A stretch of 64,000 bases of DNA from Petroclostridium xylanilyticum. Lineage in GTDB: Bacteria; Bacillota; Clostridia; SK-Y3. Positions 37,313-46,060 of this stretch are shown here, in pieces. Position numbers and translations under genes: made by a program. The notes beneath the pieces are model-generated. The model worked only from the letters and a program-made list of their open reading frames with translations. It did not search any database and was not told the origin of the DNA. The stretch is taken from NCBI RefSeq assembly GCF_002252565.1, contig NZ_NPML01000007.1, forward strand, positions 310,001 to 374,000, written 5' to 3'. How positions within the stretch are numbered: position 1 is the stretch's first letter; each line of letters begins with the position of its first letter.

Positions 37313-38089
37313 CTACTCTTCATATAGTATTGATTTGTGTTTACCTAGCTTGCTCCTTAATCTTGTAACTGCTTTTGAATGTAACTGTGAAATTCTGGAT
37401 TCAGAAACTTTCATTATTGCACTTATTTCTTTGAGAGTCAGCTCTTCGAAATAGTAAAGAGTAATTACAGTCTTTTCTTTATCTGAGAGTTTATCAATTG
37501 CACTAGCTAAAATACTTTTAATTTCATTAGACTCTATATAAGTTGTCGGATTTCCCAATTGATTATCATTAAAAAATTCTACATTCATTTCGTAATTTTG
37601 TTCTAAAAATTCATCTAAAGAAATAAGATGAGACACGTTTAAATCATTAATAATTTTATGGAAATCATCAATACTTATTCCCAGTTGGCCTGCAATTTCA
37701 CTATCAAGGGGCGGACGTCCCAGTTTGGCTTCCAATTCCGTAAAAGCCTTTTCTATTTCTTTGTTTTTTTGCCTTAATGTTCTGGGCACCCAGTCTAACT
37801 TGCGAATATTATCAATAATTGCCCCCCTTATCCGTAGTGACGCATAAGTCTCAAACTTTACTCCTTTTGATAGATCAAATTTATCAATCGCATCAATTAA
37901 GCCAAATATCCCATAACTTAAAAGGTCTTCATAATCAACGTTATTGCCAAAATAGATGCTTAACCTTCCAGCTACATATTTTACTAAAGGAGAATACTCC
38001 AATATTAATTTTTCTCTAATGACACTGCTCCTTGTTTCAATATATTGCTTCCATAAAACAGTTTGTTTGGAGGTAATATCAGACATCAT
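37313..38089 (-). CDS. sigD: flagellar/motility sigma factor, sigma-28 family (SigD/FliA/WhiG)
   Basis: Alternative sigma factor directing late flagellar, chemotaxis and autolysin genes. The 258-residue protein has region 2 (YGIFGLIDAIDKFDLSKGVKF, then FETYASLRIRGAIIDNIRK), region 3 (EIAGQLGISIDDF) and region 4 with a helix-turn-helix (LTLKEISAIMKVSESRISQL). It shows the FliA-type signature IRGAIIDNIRKLDWVPR. It lies near the end of the long operon, as in B. subtilis, so its level depends on read-through of the whole transcript. The anti-sigma factor FlgM is not in the window. Confidence 0.96.
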   Translation of the reverse strand: MMSDITSKQTVLWKQYIETRSSVIREKLILEYSPLVKYVAGRLSIYFGNNVDYEDLLSYGIFGLIDAIDKFDLSKGVKFETYASLRIRGAIIDNIRKLDWVPRTLRQKNKEIEKAFTELEAKLGRPPLDSEIAGQLGISIDDFHKIINDLNVSHLISLDEFLEQNYEMNVEFFNDNQLGNPTTYIESNEIKSILASAIDKLSDKEKTVITLYYFEELTLKEISAIMKVSESRISQLHSKAVTRLRSKLGKHKSILYEE

Positions 38090-38174
38090 CCTTCTCTCCC
38101 GTAAATACCATAAGCTATTAAAACATATTAACGTCTATACTGCAAATGCAGTACAAAAAATGATAAAAAAGTGC

Positions 38175-38501
38175 TTAATCCTTCATCATATTTCCTATAA
38201 TTTTAGCTTCCTTTTCCCCCAATTCTTTTACCTGAAGCGGTGAAAAATCATCTTCATGTTGATTTTGTTCTGACTCTCCTTTTTGCAAATGAGTTTTTTG
38301 CTCTGTCTTAATTTTTATATCGTTTATTACATCTGTTAGCATTTTTCGTACGAATATTCCGAGAAAATAAAATAGTATAAGGGTAATAGAAACTCTTAAG
38401 CACAAAATGTTAAATTTCAAAGGTTGCAGCAAGCTAACTACAGATATAATTAAAGCACTAACAAGGGATAATATATACGGAATACTGTCTACTAGATTCA
38501 T
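38175..38501 (-). CDS. small membrane protein of unknown function in the chemotaxis region
   Basis: A 108-residue protein with two membrane helices (about residues 8-28 and 33-54) and a charged, probably cytoplasmic tail ending in a short predicted helix (LQVKELGEKEAKIIGNMM). It lies between cheD and sigD, 14 nt after cheD, and is an addition relative to B. subtilis. I recognise no family. Position suggests a motility-related membrane protein. Confidence 0.7.
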   Translation of the reverse strand: MNLVDSIPYILSLVSALIISVVSLLQPLKFNILCLRVSITLILFYFLGIFVRKMLTDVINDIKIKTEQKTHLQKGESEQNQHEDDFSPLQVKELGEKEAKIIGNMMKD

Positions 38502-38515
38502 AACCTGCGCCCCTT

Positions 38516-39004
38516 TTAAAGCTGTTTAATCCCATAACCTATAGTCTTTACCAGAAGAATACCATTTTCGGTATAAAGCTCTATTGTCCTCCCGTAGTTT
38601 CCTCCGGTATCTTCTGCAACAACAGGAATAGATAAACTCTCCAGTGCCTCTTTACTGGCAGCCGCATTTCTTTGACCTATTCTCATAATATCGTTTGCCT
38701 GGGAAAAAGAAAACATTTGCGCTCCCCCGGCTAATTTAGCAACAATGCTGCTTTTTCTGGCACCGGCACTGATCATCATATTTAACAATTCAACAATTGC
38801 TGTATCTGCAAACTTTGCCTTATTTGAATTATTTTTTACCTGGGTGCTGCTCGGAAGCATAATATGGGCCAGCCCTCCAATTTTAGATACCGGATCAAAT
38901 AATGCGATACCTACACATGATCCTAAACCTAGAGTAGTCAAGACTCCCGGGTATTTAGCAATATTCAAATCAGCCATTCCCACTTTTACTAAATTATCCA
39001 TCAA
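38516..39004 (-). CDS. cheD: chemoreceptor glutamine deamidase CheD
   Basis: Deamidates receptor glutamines and stimulates CheC phosphatase. The catalytic Cys is C30 in GLGSCVGIAL and the His is H47 in GLAHIMLPS; the C-terminal GGNYGRTIEL motif is also present. At 162 residues it has normal length. It overlaps cheC by 4 nt (ATGA), matching the functional CheC-CheD partnership. Confidence 0.96.
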   Translation of the reverse strand: MMDNLVKVGMADLNIAKYPGVLTTLGLGSCVGIALFDPVSKIGGLAHIMLPSSTQVKNNSNKAKFADTAIVELLNMMISAGARKSSIVAKLAGGAQMFSFSQANDIMRIGQRNAAASKEALESLSIPVVAEDTGGNYGRTIELYTENGILLVKTIGYGIKQL

Positions 39005-39621
39005 CTTATTACCCCTAAAGCTCTTAATAATATATCATAGGATTCTACATCAGGTATTAAAAAGAAATTTCCCACTACAGTATAGTCATGCTCAATAAAC
39101 TGCGTTTCAATAAACAGTACAGTATCCCCAACCTTCCCAAATTCTATTGCAGGAACACTTAGTATGGCTCCTGCCATATCAATTGTCAAATCTGGTATGG
39201 AGGGTAAAATATTCAAATTTGTTAAGGTAGAAAGTGAAGATAAATATGACCCTGCCAAAATATTTCCAATTTCCTTAAGGGCAGATATATCCATTTCACT
39301 GAATTCATGAGTATCTCCTACAGCCTTACCCATAAGCATATTTACTAGAATATGGGCATAGTGTTGTTCCAGAGTAAACATAATATAACCATTCAAATCT
39401 CCTGTTACATTCAACAATATCCCTACCACCAGGTTATCAGCTCCGCCTAACAAATCTGCTACTCTCTTAAATTCAAGAATTTGAACTTTAGGAACAGCCA
39501 TATCTACTTTTTTGTTTAACAACTTTGCCAGAGCCGTAGCGGCATTTCCTGCTCCAATATTGCCAATTTCTTTTAGGACGTCGAGCTGAAGGGCATTTAA
39601 TTCTTCAATTGACATTGTCAT
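39001..39621 (-). CDS. cheC: CheY-P phosphatase CheC
   Basis: Dephosphorylates CheY-P and binds CheD, part of Bacillus-type adaptation. Two copies of the E-x2-N phosphatase motif are visible: LKEIGNIGAGNAATALAKLL near residue 15 and LKEIGNILAGSYLSSLS near 110. The 206-residue form starts at an ATG with a GAGGTGG site 6 nt upstream; an ATG five codons earlier overlaps that site. Confidence 0.95.
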   Translation of the reverse strand: MTMSIEELNALQLDVLKEIGNIGAGNAATALAKLLNKKVDMAVPKVQILEFKRVADLLGGADNLVVGILLNVTGDLNGYIMFTLEQHYAHILVNMLMGKAVGDTHEFSEMDISALKEIGNILAGSYLSSLSTLTNLNILPSIPDLTIDMAGAILSVPAIEFGKVGDTVLFIETQFIEHDYTVVGNFFLIPDVESYDILLRALGVIS

Positions 39622-39667
39622 GTTATTCCACCTCATACGTGCTTTCTAATAAAACTTAATTAAATAT

Positions 39668-40138
39668 TTACCGCTCCATTTTCGCATTATGGACCAATTT
39701 ATCAATGTTTAATAGTGTTATAATCCTCTGGTTAACTTTTCCTACACCATATACAAAATCCAGCGAATAATCGTAGTTAAAATTCGATAAACTTTCAATC
39801 TGATCATTGGACAAATAAATAACCTCAGCAACAGAATCAACAAAACCCCCAATTGAAGCATCATCAACCTTAAAAATAATGATACGGGTATCCTCAGTTT
39901 CCTCAATTGGCGGTAAATTAAACCGCTCTCTCAATCCCATCACCGGAATAATCTCGCCTCTAAGATTAATTACTCCTTTTATATAGTTGGGTGCTTTAGG
40001 CACTCTGGTAATAGCCGTTGGCGTTACGATTTCAACCACCCTTTGAATATCTAATGCATATTCTTCTTTATCTAACTTAAATACTACATACTGTTTTAAG
40101 TCAGACGTATCCACTTTATTATTTTCCTTTATATCCAT
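39668..40138 (-). CDS. cheW: chemotaxis coupling protein CheW
   Basis: Adaptor joining chemoreceptors to the CheA kinase. The 156 residues form a CheW SH3-like double barrel with VVFKLDKEEYALDIQRVVEI at the start, the VINLRGEIIPVMGLRERF core near 67, and a C-terminal LLNIDKL strand. It is positioned 14 nt after cheA. Confidence 0.96.
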   Translation of the reverse strand: MDIKENNKVDTSDLKQYVVFKLDKEEYALDIQRVVEIVTPTAITRVPKAPNYIKGVINLRGEIIPVMGLRERFNLPPIEETEDTRIIIFKVDDASIGGFVDSVAEVIYLSNDQIESLSNFNYDYSLDFVYGVGKVNQRIITLLNIDKLVHNAKMER

Positions 40139-40152
40139 TGTCTTCCCTCCTC

Positions 40153-42192
40153 TTAGAGCGCTAAGGAATTTACATCCAGAATCAATGCTACCTGACCATC
40201 TCCGAGAATTGTAGCCCCTGCTATATTTTTAACTCCCGAAAGATGTTTACCAAGGGATTTTATTACGATCTCCTGTTGACCAATAAGGTTATCTACGACA
40301 AATCCTGAAAGCTTATCACCTTTTTTTACAATTACTACAGTTATTTGTTTTACTTCCTTTTCTTCATTTTTTGGAACCTCCAGGACTTTATCAAGTCTAA
40401 TGAGCGGTATAACATTATTCCTGAGTAAAATGACTTCTTGTTTTTGAACAAGTTTTATTTCTTCAAGTTTAATATTTATAATTTCTTTTATAGAACTCAA
40501 TGGTATAGCATATTTTTCTTGCCCTAGTACAACCATGAGGGCTTGAATAATTGCCAGAGTCAAAGGTAACCGGATAGCAAATTTGCTTCCTTTTCCCCGC
40601 TCTGTTTCTACTTCTATAACGCCACCAAGAGCTTCAATTTTGGTCTTTACAACATCCAGTCCAACACCCCGTCCTGAAACATCTGTCACCTTATCTGCCG
40701 TACTAAAGCTTGGCCTGAAAAGGAAATCAATAATCTCTTTCTGCGAAAGAGAGTTAGCAATCTCTTTATTTACAAGTCCTCTTTCTATCGCTTTTGCCTT
40801 TACCTTATCAAGATCAATCCCGCTACCGTCATCCTGAACTTCAATCACAACATTATTTCCGTCATGGTATGCTTTTAAGTTGATAGTACCATTCCTTGGC
40901 TTATTTCTGGATACCCGTATATCCGGCATCTCAATTCCATGGTCGGCAGAATTCCTCAATAGATGAATTAACGGGTCACCTATCTCATCTATGACAGTTC
41001 TGTCAACCTCTGTCTCTGAACCATACATATTGAGGGTAATTTGTTTGCCCAACTCTTTTGCCAAATCCCTGATCATTCTTGGGAATCTATTAAATACCAT
41101 TTCTACAGGTACCATTCGTACCTTCATGACAGCATCATGCAGGCTGGTAGTAATTCTTTCCAGGTACTCAACAGCTTCACCATAGTTTTGGTTAATATTA
41201 GTAACTTCGATATCTTCTAAACGTGTCTTAATAATGATAAGTTCGCTTACAAGATTCATCAAGTTATCCAACCTATCAATATCTACCCTGACAGTTTTGC
41301 CAGTTCTGGGCTTAGCTGCCTGTCCTGATAATTTCTCAGTATTTTGTGCGTCCTCACTTTCTAATTCCATATCTTCACTACTATGTACTTCTTCTTTAAT
41401 AATTTGCTGAGGGGAAGGTATTTGTTTTGATGTTAATGTGCGTATAATTACTTCATCAACTTCAGCAATACCATTCAGCTCTTGTATCAAACTTTGCTGC
41501 GATTCTTTAGAAACTACAGCTACAGTAAATTCAAAATCAAATTTTTCATCCTCAATATCCTCAACCTTAGGTTCCGATTTAATAACTTCACAACTTTTTT
41601 CAAGAGTCCTAAATATGATAAAAGCCCTGGCAGACTTTAAAACACAGCCTTTGTTTAATTTCACAGTTATCTTATAGGCATTCATACCCATATCAAGAGC
41701 TTTATTAATAATATTTTGTGCATATTGATCCAGTACAAAGCTTTCATCACCTGCTTCTGACACTTCAGTATCTGCTTGTGTAAAATGAGCATCGGAAATT
41801 TCAGAAGTTTTCGTTTCAAGGATGGAATTTAATGATTTGATAACATTACTATAAGCATTTTCTCCTTCAGTTCCGGTATTAATAATGTTATCTACATAGT
41901 TTTCCAAAGCATCCAGACATCGAAACAATACATCAACAATTTTGGAATCCACCTTGATTTTACCATTTCTTATTTCTTGAAGAACGTTTTCCATATCATG
42001 AGTTAGAGTAGCCATTTTGGAAAATCCCATTGTTCCTGCCATACCTTTCAGAGTATGCGCAACCCTGAAAATTTCATTAAGAATTGGCATATTGTCCGGG
42101 TCTTTTTCGAGTTCTAATAAATTTTGATTTAGATTTTGTAAATGCTCTTTTGACTCCTCAATAAAAAGTTCTAAATATTGGCTCATATCCAT
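40153..42192 (-). CDS. cheA: chemotaxis histidine kinase CheA
   Basis: Receptor-coupled kinase that phosphorylates CheY and CheB. The 679-residue chain has an HPt P1 domain with the phospho-accepting H46 in FRVAHTLKGMAGTMG, and a middle P2 region that begins near 170. P3 dimerisation helices begin near 295 (VRVDIDRLDNLMNLVSELII). The P4 ATP-binding domain shows LLRNSADHGIE, DDGSGID and GRGVGLDVV, and a P5 CheW-like domain closes the protein. All key motifs are intact. Confidence 0.97.
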   Translation of the reverse strand: MDMSQYLELFIEESKEHLQNLNQNLLELEKDPDNMPILNEIFRVAHTLKGMAGTMGFSKMATLTHDMENVLQEIRNGKIKVDSKIVDVLFRCLDALENYVDNIINTGTEGENAYSNVIKSLNSILETKTSEISDAHFTQADTEVSEAGDESFVLDQYAQNIINKALDMGMNAYKITVKLNKGCVLKSARAFIIFRTLEKSCEVIKSEPKVEDIEDEKFDFEFTVAVVSKESQQSLIQELNGIAEVDEVIIRTLTSKQIPSPQQIIKEEVHSSEDMELESEDAQNTEKLSGQAAKPRTGKTVRVDIDRLDNLMNLVSELIIIKTRLEDIEVTNINQNYGEAVEYLERITTSLHDAVMKVRMVPVEMVFNRFPRMIRDLAKELGKQITLNMYGSETEVDRTVIDEIGDPLIHLLRNSADHGIEMPDIRVSRNKPRNGTINLKAYHDGNNVVIEVQDDGSGIDLDKVKAKAIERGLVNKEIANSLSQKEIIDFLFRPSFSTADKVTDVSGRGVGLDVVKTKIEALGGVIEVETERGKGSKFAIRLPLTLAIIQALMVVLGQEKYAIPLSSIKEIINIKLEEIKLVQKQEVILLRNNVIPLIRLDKVLEVPKNEEKEVKQITVVIVKKGDKLSGFVVDNLIGQQEIVIKSLGKHLSGVKNIAGATILGDGQVALILDVNSLAL

Positions 42193-42196
42193 ATTA

Positions 42197-43240
42197 CTAC
42201 ACCCCCACCAGTTTTATTATTTCATTACTTATTTCATTCAATGAAACAATTTTATCTACAATACCTGCTTGTACAGCTGCCTTTGGCATACCGTAAACTA
42301 CACATGATTTCTCATCCTGGGCAATGACAAAAGCTTTATTTATTTCTTTTAAGCTTTTTAGTCCTTCACAACCATCAGAACCCATTCCCGTCATAATAAC
42401 GCCAATAATGTTTCTTAACCCCGTGTCGGATAGGGAATTCATCATAACATTTACCGAAGGCCGGTGTCCGCCTACCGGATCACTTTTATTAAGCCGTATG
42501 ATTAAATCATTACTTCTTGTTTCTTTATCAAAAACGATATGATAATCACCGGGCGCAATATATACACAGCCTGCTTTAATCTTATCACCGTCTTCAGCCT
42601 CTTTAACAGTTAGTTCACTCATACCATCCAAGCGCATTGCAAATGATTTTGTAAATCCTGGCGGCATGTGCTGGACAACAATAAATGCTGCCGGGATATT
42701 TCCCGGAATAAATGGAATTATTTGCTGCAGTGCCCTCGGTCCCCCCGTTGACGTTCCTATAGCAACAATTTTTTTTAAATTACTACTATGAACGATATCC
42801 GTCCTCTTATTATAAACTGCTGGATAAGTATGAGGATGAACCCTGGTATTTTTAGCTACTTTAACTTTTTCTGTAATTTCTTTTTTAAACTTATCACTGC
42901 CTATCTCAAATATGTTTGAAGGCTTGGTAATAAAGTCAACTGCCCCTAACTCCAACGCTTTAATTGTCGCATCAGCACCCTCGCTGGTTAAACCGCTTAC
43001 CATTATTACAGGAATCGGCTTATAGTTCATAATATGCTGCAAGCAATCTAACCCATTCATTACAGGCATTTCCACATCAAGCGTTATGACATCCGGGGAC
43101 AACTGCTTTATTTTTTCCAGAGCATCCTTACCATCTTTTGCAGTATATATAACTTCAATTTCATTGTCAGTTCTTAAAACATCAGTAATTACTTTTCTCA
43201 TGAAAGCAGAATCATCTACTATCATTACTCTTATCGGCAT
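42197..43240 (-). CDS. cheB: chemotaxis response regulator methylesterase CheB
   Basis: Removes methyl groups from, and deamidates, chemoreceptors when phosphorylated. The receiver domain has D55 as phospho-acceptor (VITLDVEMP) with the acidic pair D9-D10. The esterase domain has the S164-H191-Asp triad (GTSTGGP, VVQHMPPGF, and the Asp in TGMGSDGCEG). At 347 residues it is complete. The partner methyltransferase cheR is not in this window. Confidence 0.96.
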   Translation of the reverse strand: MPIRVMIVDDSAFMRKVITDVLRTDNEIEVIYTAKDGKDALEKIKQLSPDVITLDVEMPVMNGLDCLQHIMNYKPIPVIMVSGLTSEGADATIKALELGAVDFITKPSNIFEIGSDKFKKEITEKVKVAKNTRVHPHTYPAVYNKRTDIVHSSNLKKIVAIGTSTGGPRALQQIIPFIPGNIPAAFIVVQHMPPGFTKSFAMRLDGMSELTVKEAEDGDKIKAGCVYIAPGDYHIVFDKETRSNDLIIRLNKSDPVGGHRPSVNVMMNSLSDTGLRNIIGVIMTGMGSDGCEGLKSLKEINKAFVIAQDEKSCVVYGMPKAAVQAGIVDKIVSLNEISNEIIKLVGV

Positions 43241-43241
43241 A

Positions 43242-43919
43242 TTATAACATTCCTTTTTGCATTAATTTAATTTGTTTATCAAAAATAAATTTTATAATTG
43301 CATCCCTATCCCTCATTTTAATTTCTTTAAAAATAATCCCGGTATCATACTTTTTATTATCATGCTCATATATGACGGACCTGACAACCTTTCCATACGT
43401 ACATATCTTTTTACCTTCCAGGTCCAACTCTAATTCAACAATGTCATTTATCTGATAGTGCTCATTTGTAAGAAGCCCCAGTCCACCGCCGCTTATATCT
43501 TTGGTAAGTGCGTCAACAAATGGATTAGCTGTAATTTTATTCTCAGCACCTGCGGGTCCAAGCACCCTCAGTTTAACAGGAAGAGCCCATTCAAACCTAA
43601 AATATTCCCGCCTTTGTATCCTGGTTAATTTACTTCTTACTGCAATCTTCAGCATTACAATATTTTCCCGCTTTGCCCTTGCTGTCACTTCTCCCATAAA
43701 GGAAAACAACCTTTTTGAATCAAAAAAGTTAATTTTTATCTTACTGCCTACAGAAAGATATATAATTTTCCCTTCATGTATTGGAGCAGCTATTACAATG
43801 TCACCCGAGTCCAATACTTCTTCAAGCTGACTGACGTAGGTAGGTTTTATCTCCATGCCGTTATAATCATATACAACCAGTTCAAGTTTAGTTCCCAACT
43901 TTATATCTTTTACATCCAT
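43242..43919 (-). CDS. PilZ-domain c-di-GMP-binding flagellar brake protein (YcgR/YpfA-like)
   Basis: A 225-residue protein with an N-terminal YcgR-N-like domain (about 1-95) and a C-terminal PilZ domain. Both c-di-GMP motifs are present: RRxxxR at R103-R108 in QRREYFRF, and D/NxSxxG in DISGGGLG at 141-148. In YcgR/DgrA (YpfA) proteins such binding slows or stops the motor. I chose the internal ATG because a GGG-containing site lies 8 nt before it; the longer form lacks one. It sits between flhG and cheB in this operon, an addition relative to B. subtilis, so second-messenger control is built into the motility transcript. Confidence 0.9.
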   Translation of the reverse strand: MDVKDIKLGTKLELVVYDYNGMEIKPTYVSQLEEVLDSGDIVIAAPIHEGKIIYLSVGSKIKINFFDSKRLFSFMGEVTARAKRENIVMLKIAVRSKLTRIQRREYFRFEWALPVKLRVLGPAGAENKITANPFVDALTKDISGGGLGLLTNEHYQINDIVELELDLEGKKICTYGKVVRSVIYEHDNKKYDTGIIFKEIKMRDRDAIIKFIFDKQIKLMQKGML

Positions 43920-43938
43920 TATATCATCCCTATTCACA

Positions 43939-44847
43939 TTATGCATTATTTAGATTCGCTAACTTCCGGAAAAATCCCTTTATTCCTGATGACCTCTTCA
44001 TAGAATTTTGGTCAACCTGCATTAGTTTGTGAGCAATTTCATTGAGTTGTCTGGATACTAAAGATTTTGGGTAACTCAGTATAAAGGGTTCTTGCCTTTT
44101 GACAGCCTTAACTACATTAGTATCATATAATACATACCCCAGTTGTTTTAGCTTTACACCTAAAAATGCTTCAGCGGCAAGCGTTAATTTGTTCATTACA
44201 CTTATCGCTTCTTTCTCATTATCGGCCCGGTTAACGACGAGCTGAATAATTTTATCTCTATCTTTGAGAGATACAGTCTTCACCAGGGCATATGCGTCCA
44301 TAATTGAAGTAGGTTCAGGAGTAGTCACAAGAATAATTTCATCCGCAGCAAGCACAAAACTGATAACATTTTCAGATATCCCTGCACCTGTATCTACGAT
44401 AATAATATCTGCAACTTTATCTAAAGATGCGACCTTTTCTATAAGTGCTTCCAACTGCCACTTTTCCAAATGCACCATTTCTTCAATTCCCGAACCGCCG
44501 GAAATGAATTTTACATTCATAGGCCCGTCGGAAAGAATATCAAATATTGTTTTATTATTATTTATCACATCTAATAATGTATAGTGGGGTGAGATGCCAA
44601 AAAGTATATCTATATTCGCCAGCCCCAAATCTGCATCGAGAATTACTACTCTATACCCCATTTTGCTTAAGTTCAGAGCAAGGTTAACAGAAATATTCGT
44701 TTTCCCGACTCCTCCCTTTCCGCTTGTTACAGTAATGACCCTACATTTTCGCTTCTCTAAAACATTTTCTGTTGATAACTGTTTGGTCAACTGTTGCTTT
44801 TTTAAATCATTAATGATTTCCCGTAATTTATCCGCCTGATCACTCAT
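43939..44847 (-). CDS. flhG: MinD-like ATPase FlhG (YlxH/FleN)
   Basis: ParA/MinD-type ATPase that sets flagellar number and placement with FlhF. The deviant Walker A GKGGVGKT spans residues 43-50, with DADLGLANIDILFG next and a C-terminal amphipathic region that could bind membrane. An N-terminal DQADKLREI motif matches the element that stimulates the FlhF GTPase. It overlaps flhF by 4 nt. Confidence 0.95.
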   Translation of the reverse strand: MSDQADKLREIINDLKKQQLTKQLSTENVLEKRKCRVITVTSGKGGVGKTNISVNLALNLSKMGYRVVILDADLGLANIDILFGISPHYTLLDVINNNKTIFDILSDGPMNVKFISGGSGIEEMVHLEKWQLEALIEKVASLDKVADIIIVDTGAGISENVISFVLAADEIILVTTPEPTSIMDAYALVKTVSLKDRDKIIQLVVNRADNEKEAISVMNKLTLAAEAFLGVKLKQLGYVLYDTNVVKAVKRQEPFILSYPKSLVSRQLNEIAHKLMQVDQNSMKRSSGIKGFFRKLANLNNA

Positions 44848-46058
44848 ATTTGAATGCTCCCTAATAGTTTTTTTGCAATTTTATCTATGTTTACAACTTC
44901 TATATCATCTGGAACACTTTGTCCGGTGGTCACATAGGATAATTTTTTGTTAGCAATCCTGGCTAAATTTAATATCATTCCATAAGAAACTGCTTCATCT
45001 AACTTGGTAAATAAAATTTTATATTCTTTTAAGAAGCTATAGCTATTTATTATTTCTTTACAAACATTATAATCTGTCGTTAAACTCAAGAGTAAAAATA
45101 CCTCTTCGGGATTGCTTAATTCTATTATTCTTTTAAGTTCTTCAAACTGCTGCATATCTTTATGACTTCTGCCTGCTGTATCAATAAGTATCAAATCTTT
45201 ATCACTAAAATTACTAATTGCATCGCTTATCTCTTCAGGAGAGTAGATTACATGAATAGGCAGACCCAATATATCAGTATATGTTTTTAATTGCTCTACA
45301 GCGGCTATCCTATAAGTGTCAGAAGAAATAATTCCAATATTTTTCTTATAATTAATTGAAAATATTGCAGCAATTTTAGCTAAAGTCGTTGTCTTACCAA
45401 CTCCGGTAGGTCCGACGAAAACAATTATTTTTGCTTTAGCATCATTGTTCAATTGTATCGGCTGTGGTTTGTCTAATAGCGTAATGATTCTATTATACAT
45501 TTTTGCTGCTATATCGTTTACACTAGCGCTTTGAGAAACAGAACTTTTTACTTCACTAGCGATTTCATTTACAATAGATATATCGACATTATTATGAATT
45601 AAATTATTTGAAAAAACCTGGATAATCTTTGACGTTTTATCCATGGGATTCTCTAACTGCATAGAAGACTGTATAGAAGAGTTATTAGCAGGCTGCATTT
45701 GCTTGTATATCCTGTCCAGCAACTGTTCCATATTTTTAACTTTCTGTTCCAGCTCTCCAATGTCACTATCGTATCTTTCTTCTACAGGCTCTTTCAATAT
45801 ACCCTTTTTGTCAGTTATTGAGTTTTTAACACCGGCAGCAGATTTGTTGCGCCCGTTGCCAGGTTCACTTAAATTTGATTGTGTTGCTCCTTCATCGACA
45901 GCTGCTAATACTTCTACAAGAGGTTTTGAAAAAAATTTCAAAAAACCTTTCTGCCTGATTTTTCTAGTATTCAGTATAATTGCATCGCTGCCCAGATCCA
46001 GTCTTACTTTCAGCATCGCATCTTGTGTATCTTTCCCAATATATCTTCTAATTTTCAT
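44844..46058 (-). CDS. flhF: SRP-type GTPase FlhF
   Basis: Signal-recognition-particle-like GTPase that marks the site of flagellar assembly. The N-terminal basic segment MKIRRYIGKDTQDAML is followed by a variable linker to about 140, an N domain, and a G domain. The G domain has GPTGVGKT at 216-223, DTAGRSHKD, and TKLDEA. The 404-residue length is normal. It lies between flhA and flhG as in most Firmicutes. Confidence 0.95.
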   Translation of the reverse strand: MKIRRYIGKDTQDAMLKVRLDLGSDAIILNTRKIRQKGFLKFFSKPLVEVLAAVDEGATQSNLSEPGNGRNKSAAGVKNSITDKKGILKEPVEERYDSDIGELEQKVKNMEQLLDRIYKQMQPANNSSIQSSMQLENPMDKTSKIIQVFSNNLIHNNVDISIVNEIASEVKSSVSQSASVNDIAAKMYNRIITLLDKPQPIQLNNDAKAKIIVFVGPTGVGKTTTLAKIAAIFSINYKKNIGIISSDTYRIAAVEQLKTYTDILGLPIHVIYSPEEISDAISNFSDKDLILIDTAGRSHKDMQQFEELKRIIELSNPEEVFLLLSLTTDYNVCKEIINSYSFLKEYKILFTKLDEAVSYGMILNLARIANKKLSYVTTGQSVPDDIEVVNIDKIAKKLLGSIQI

Positions 46059-46060
46059 CT

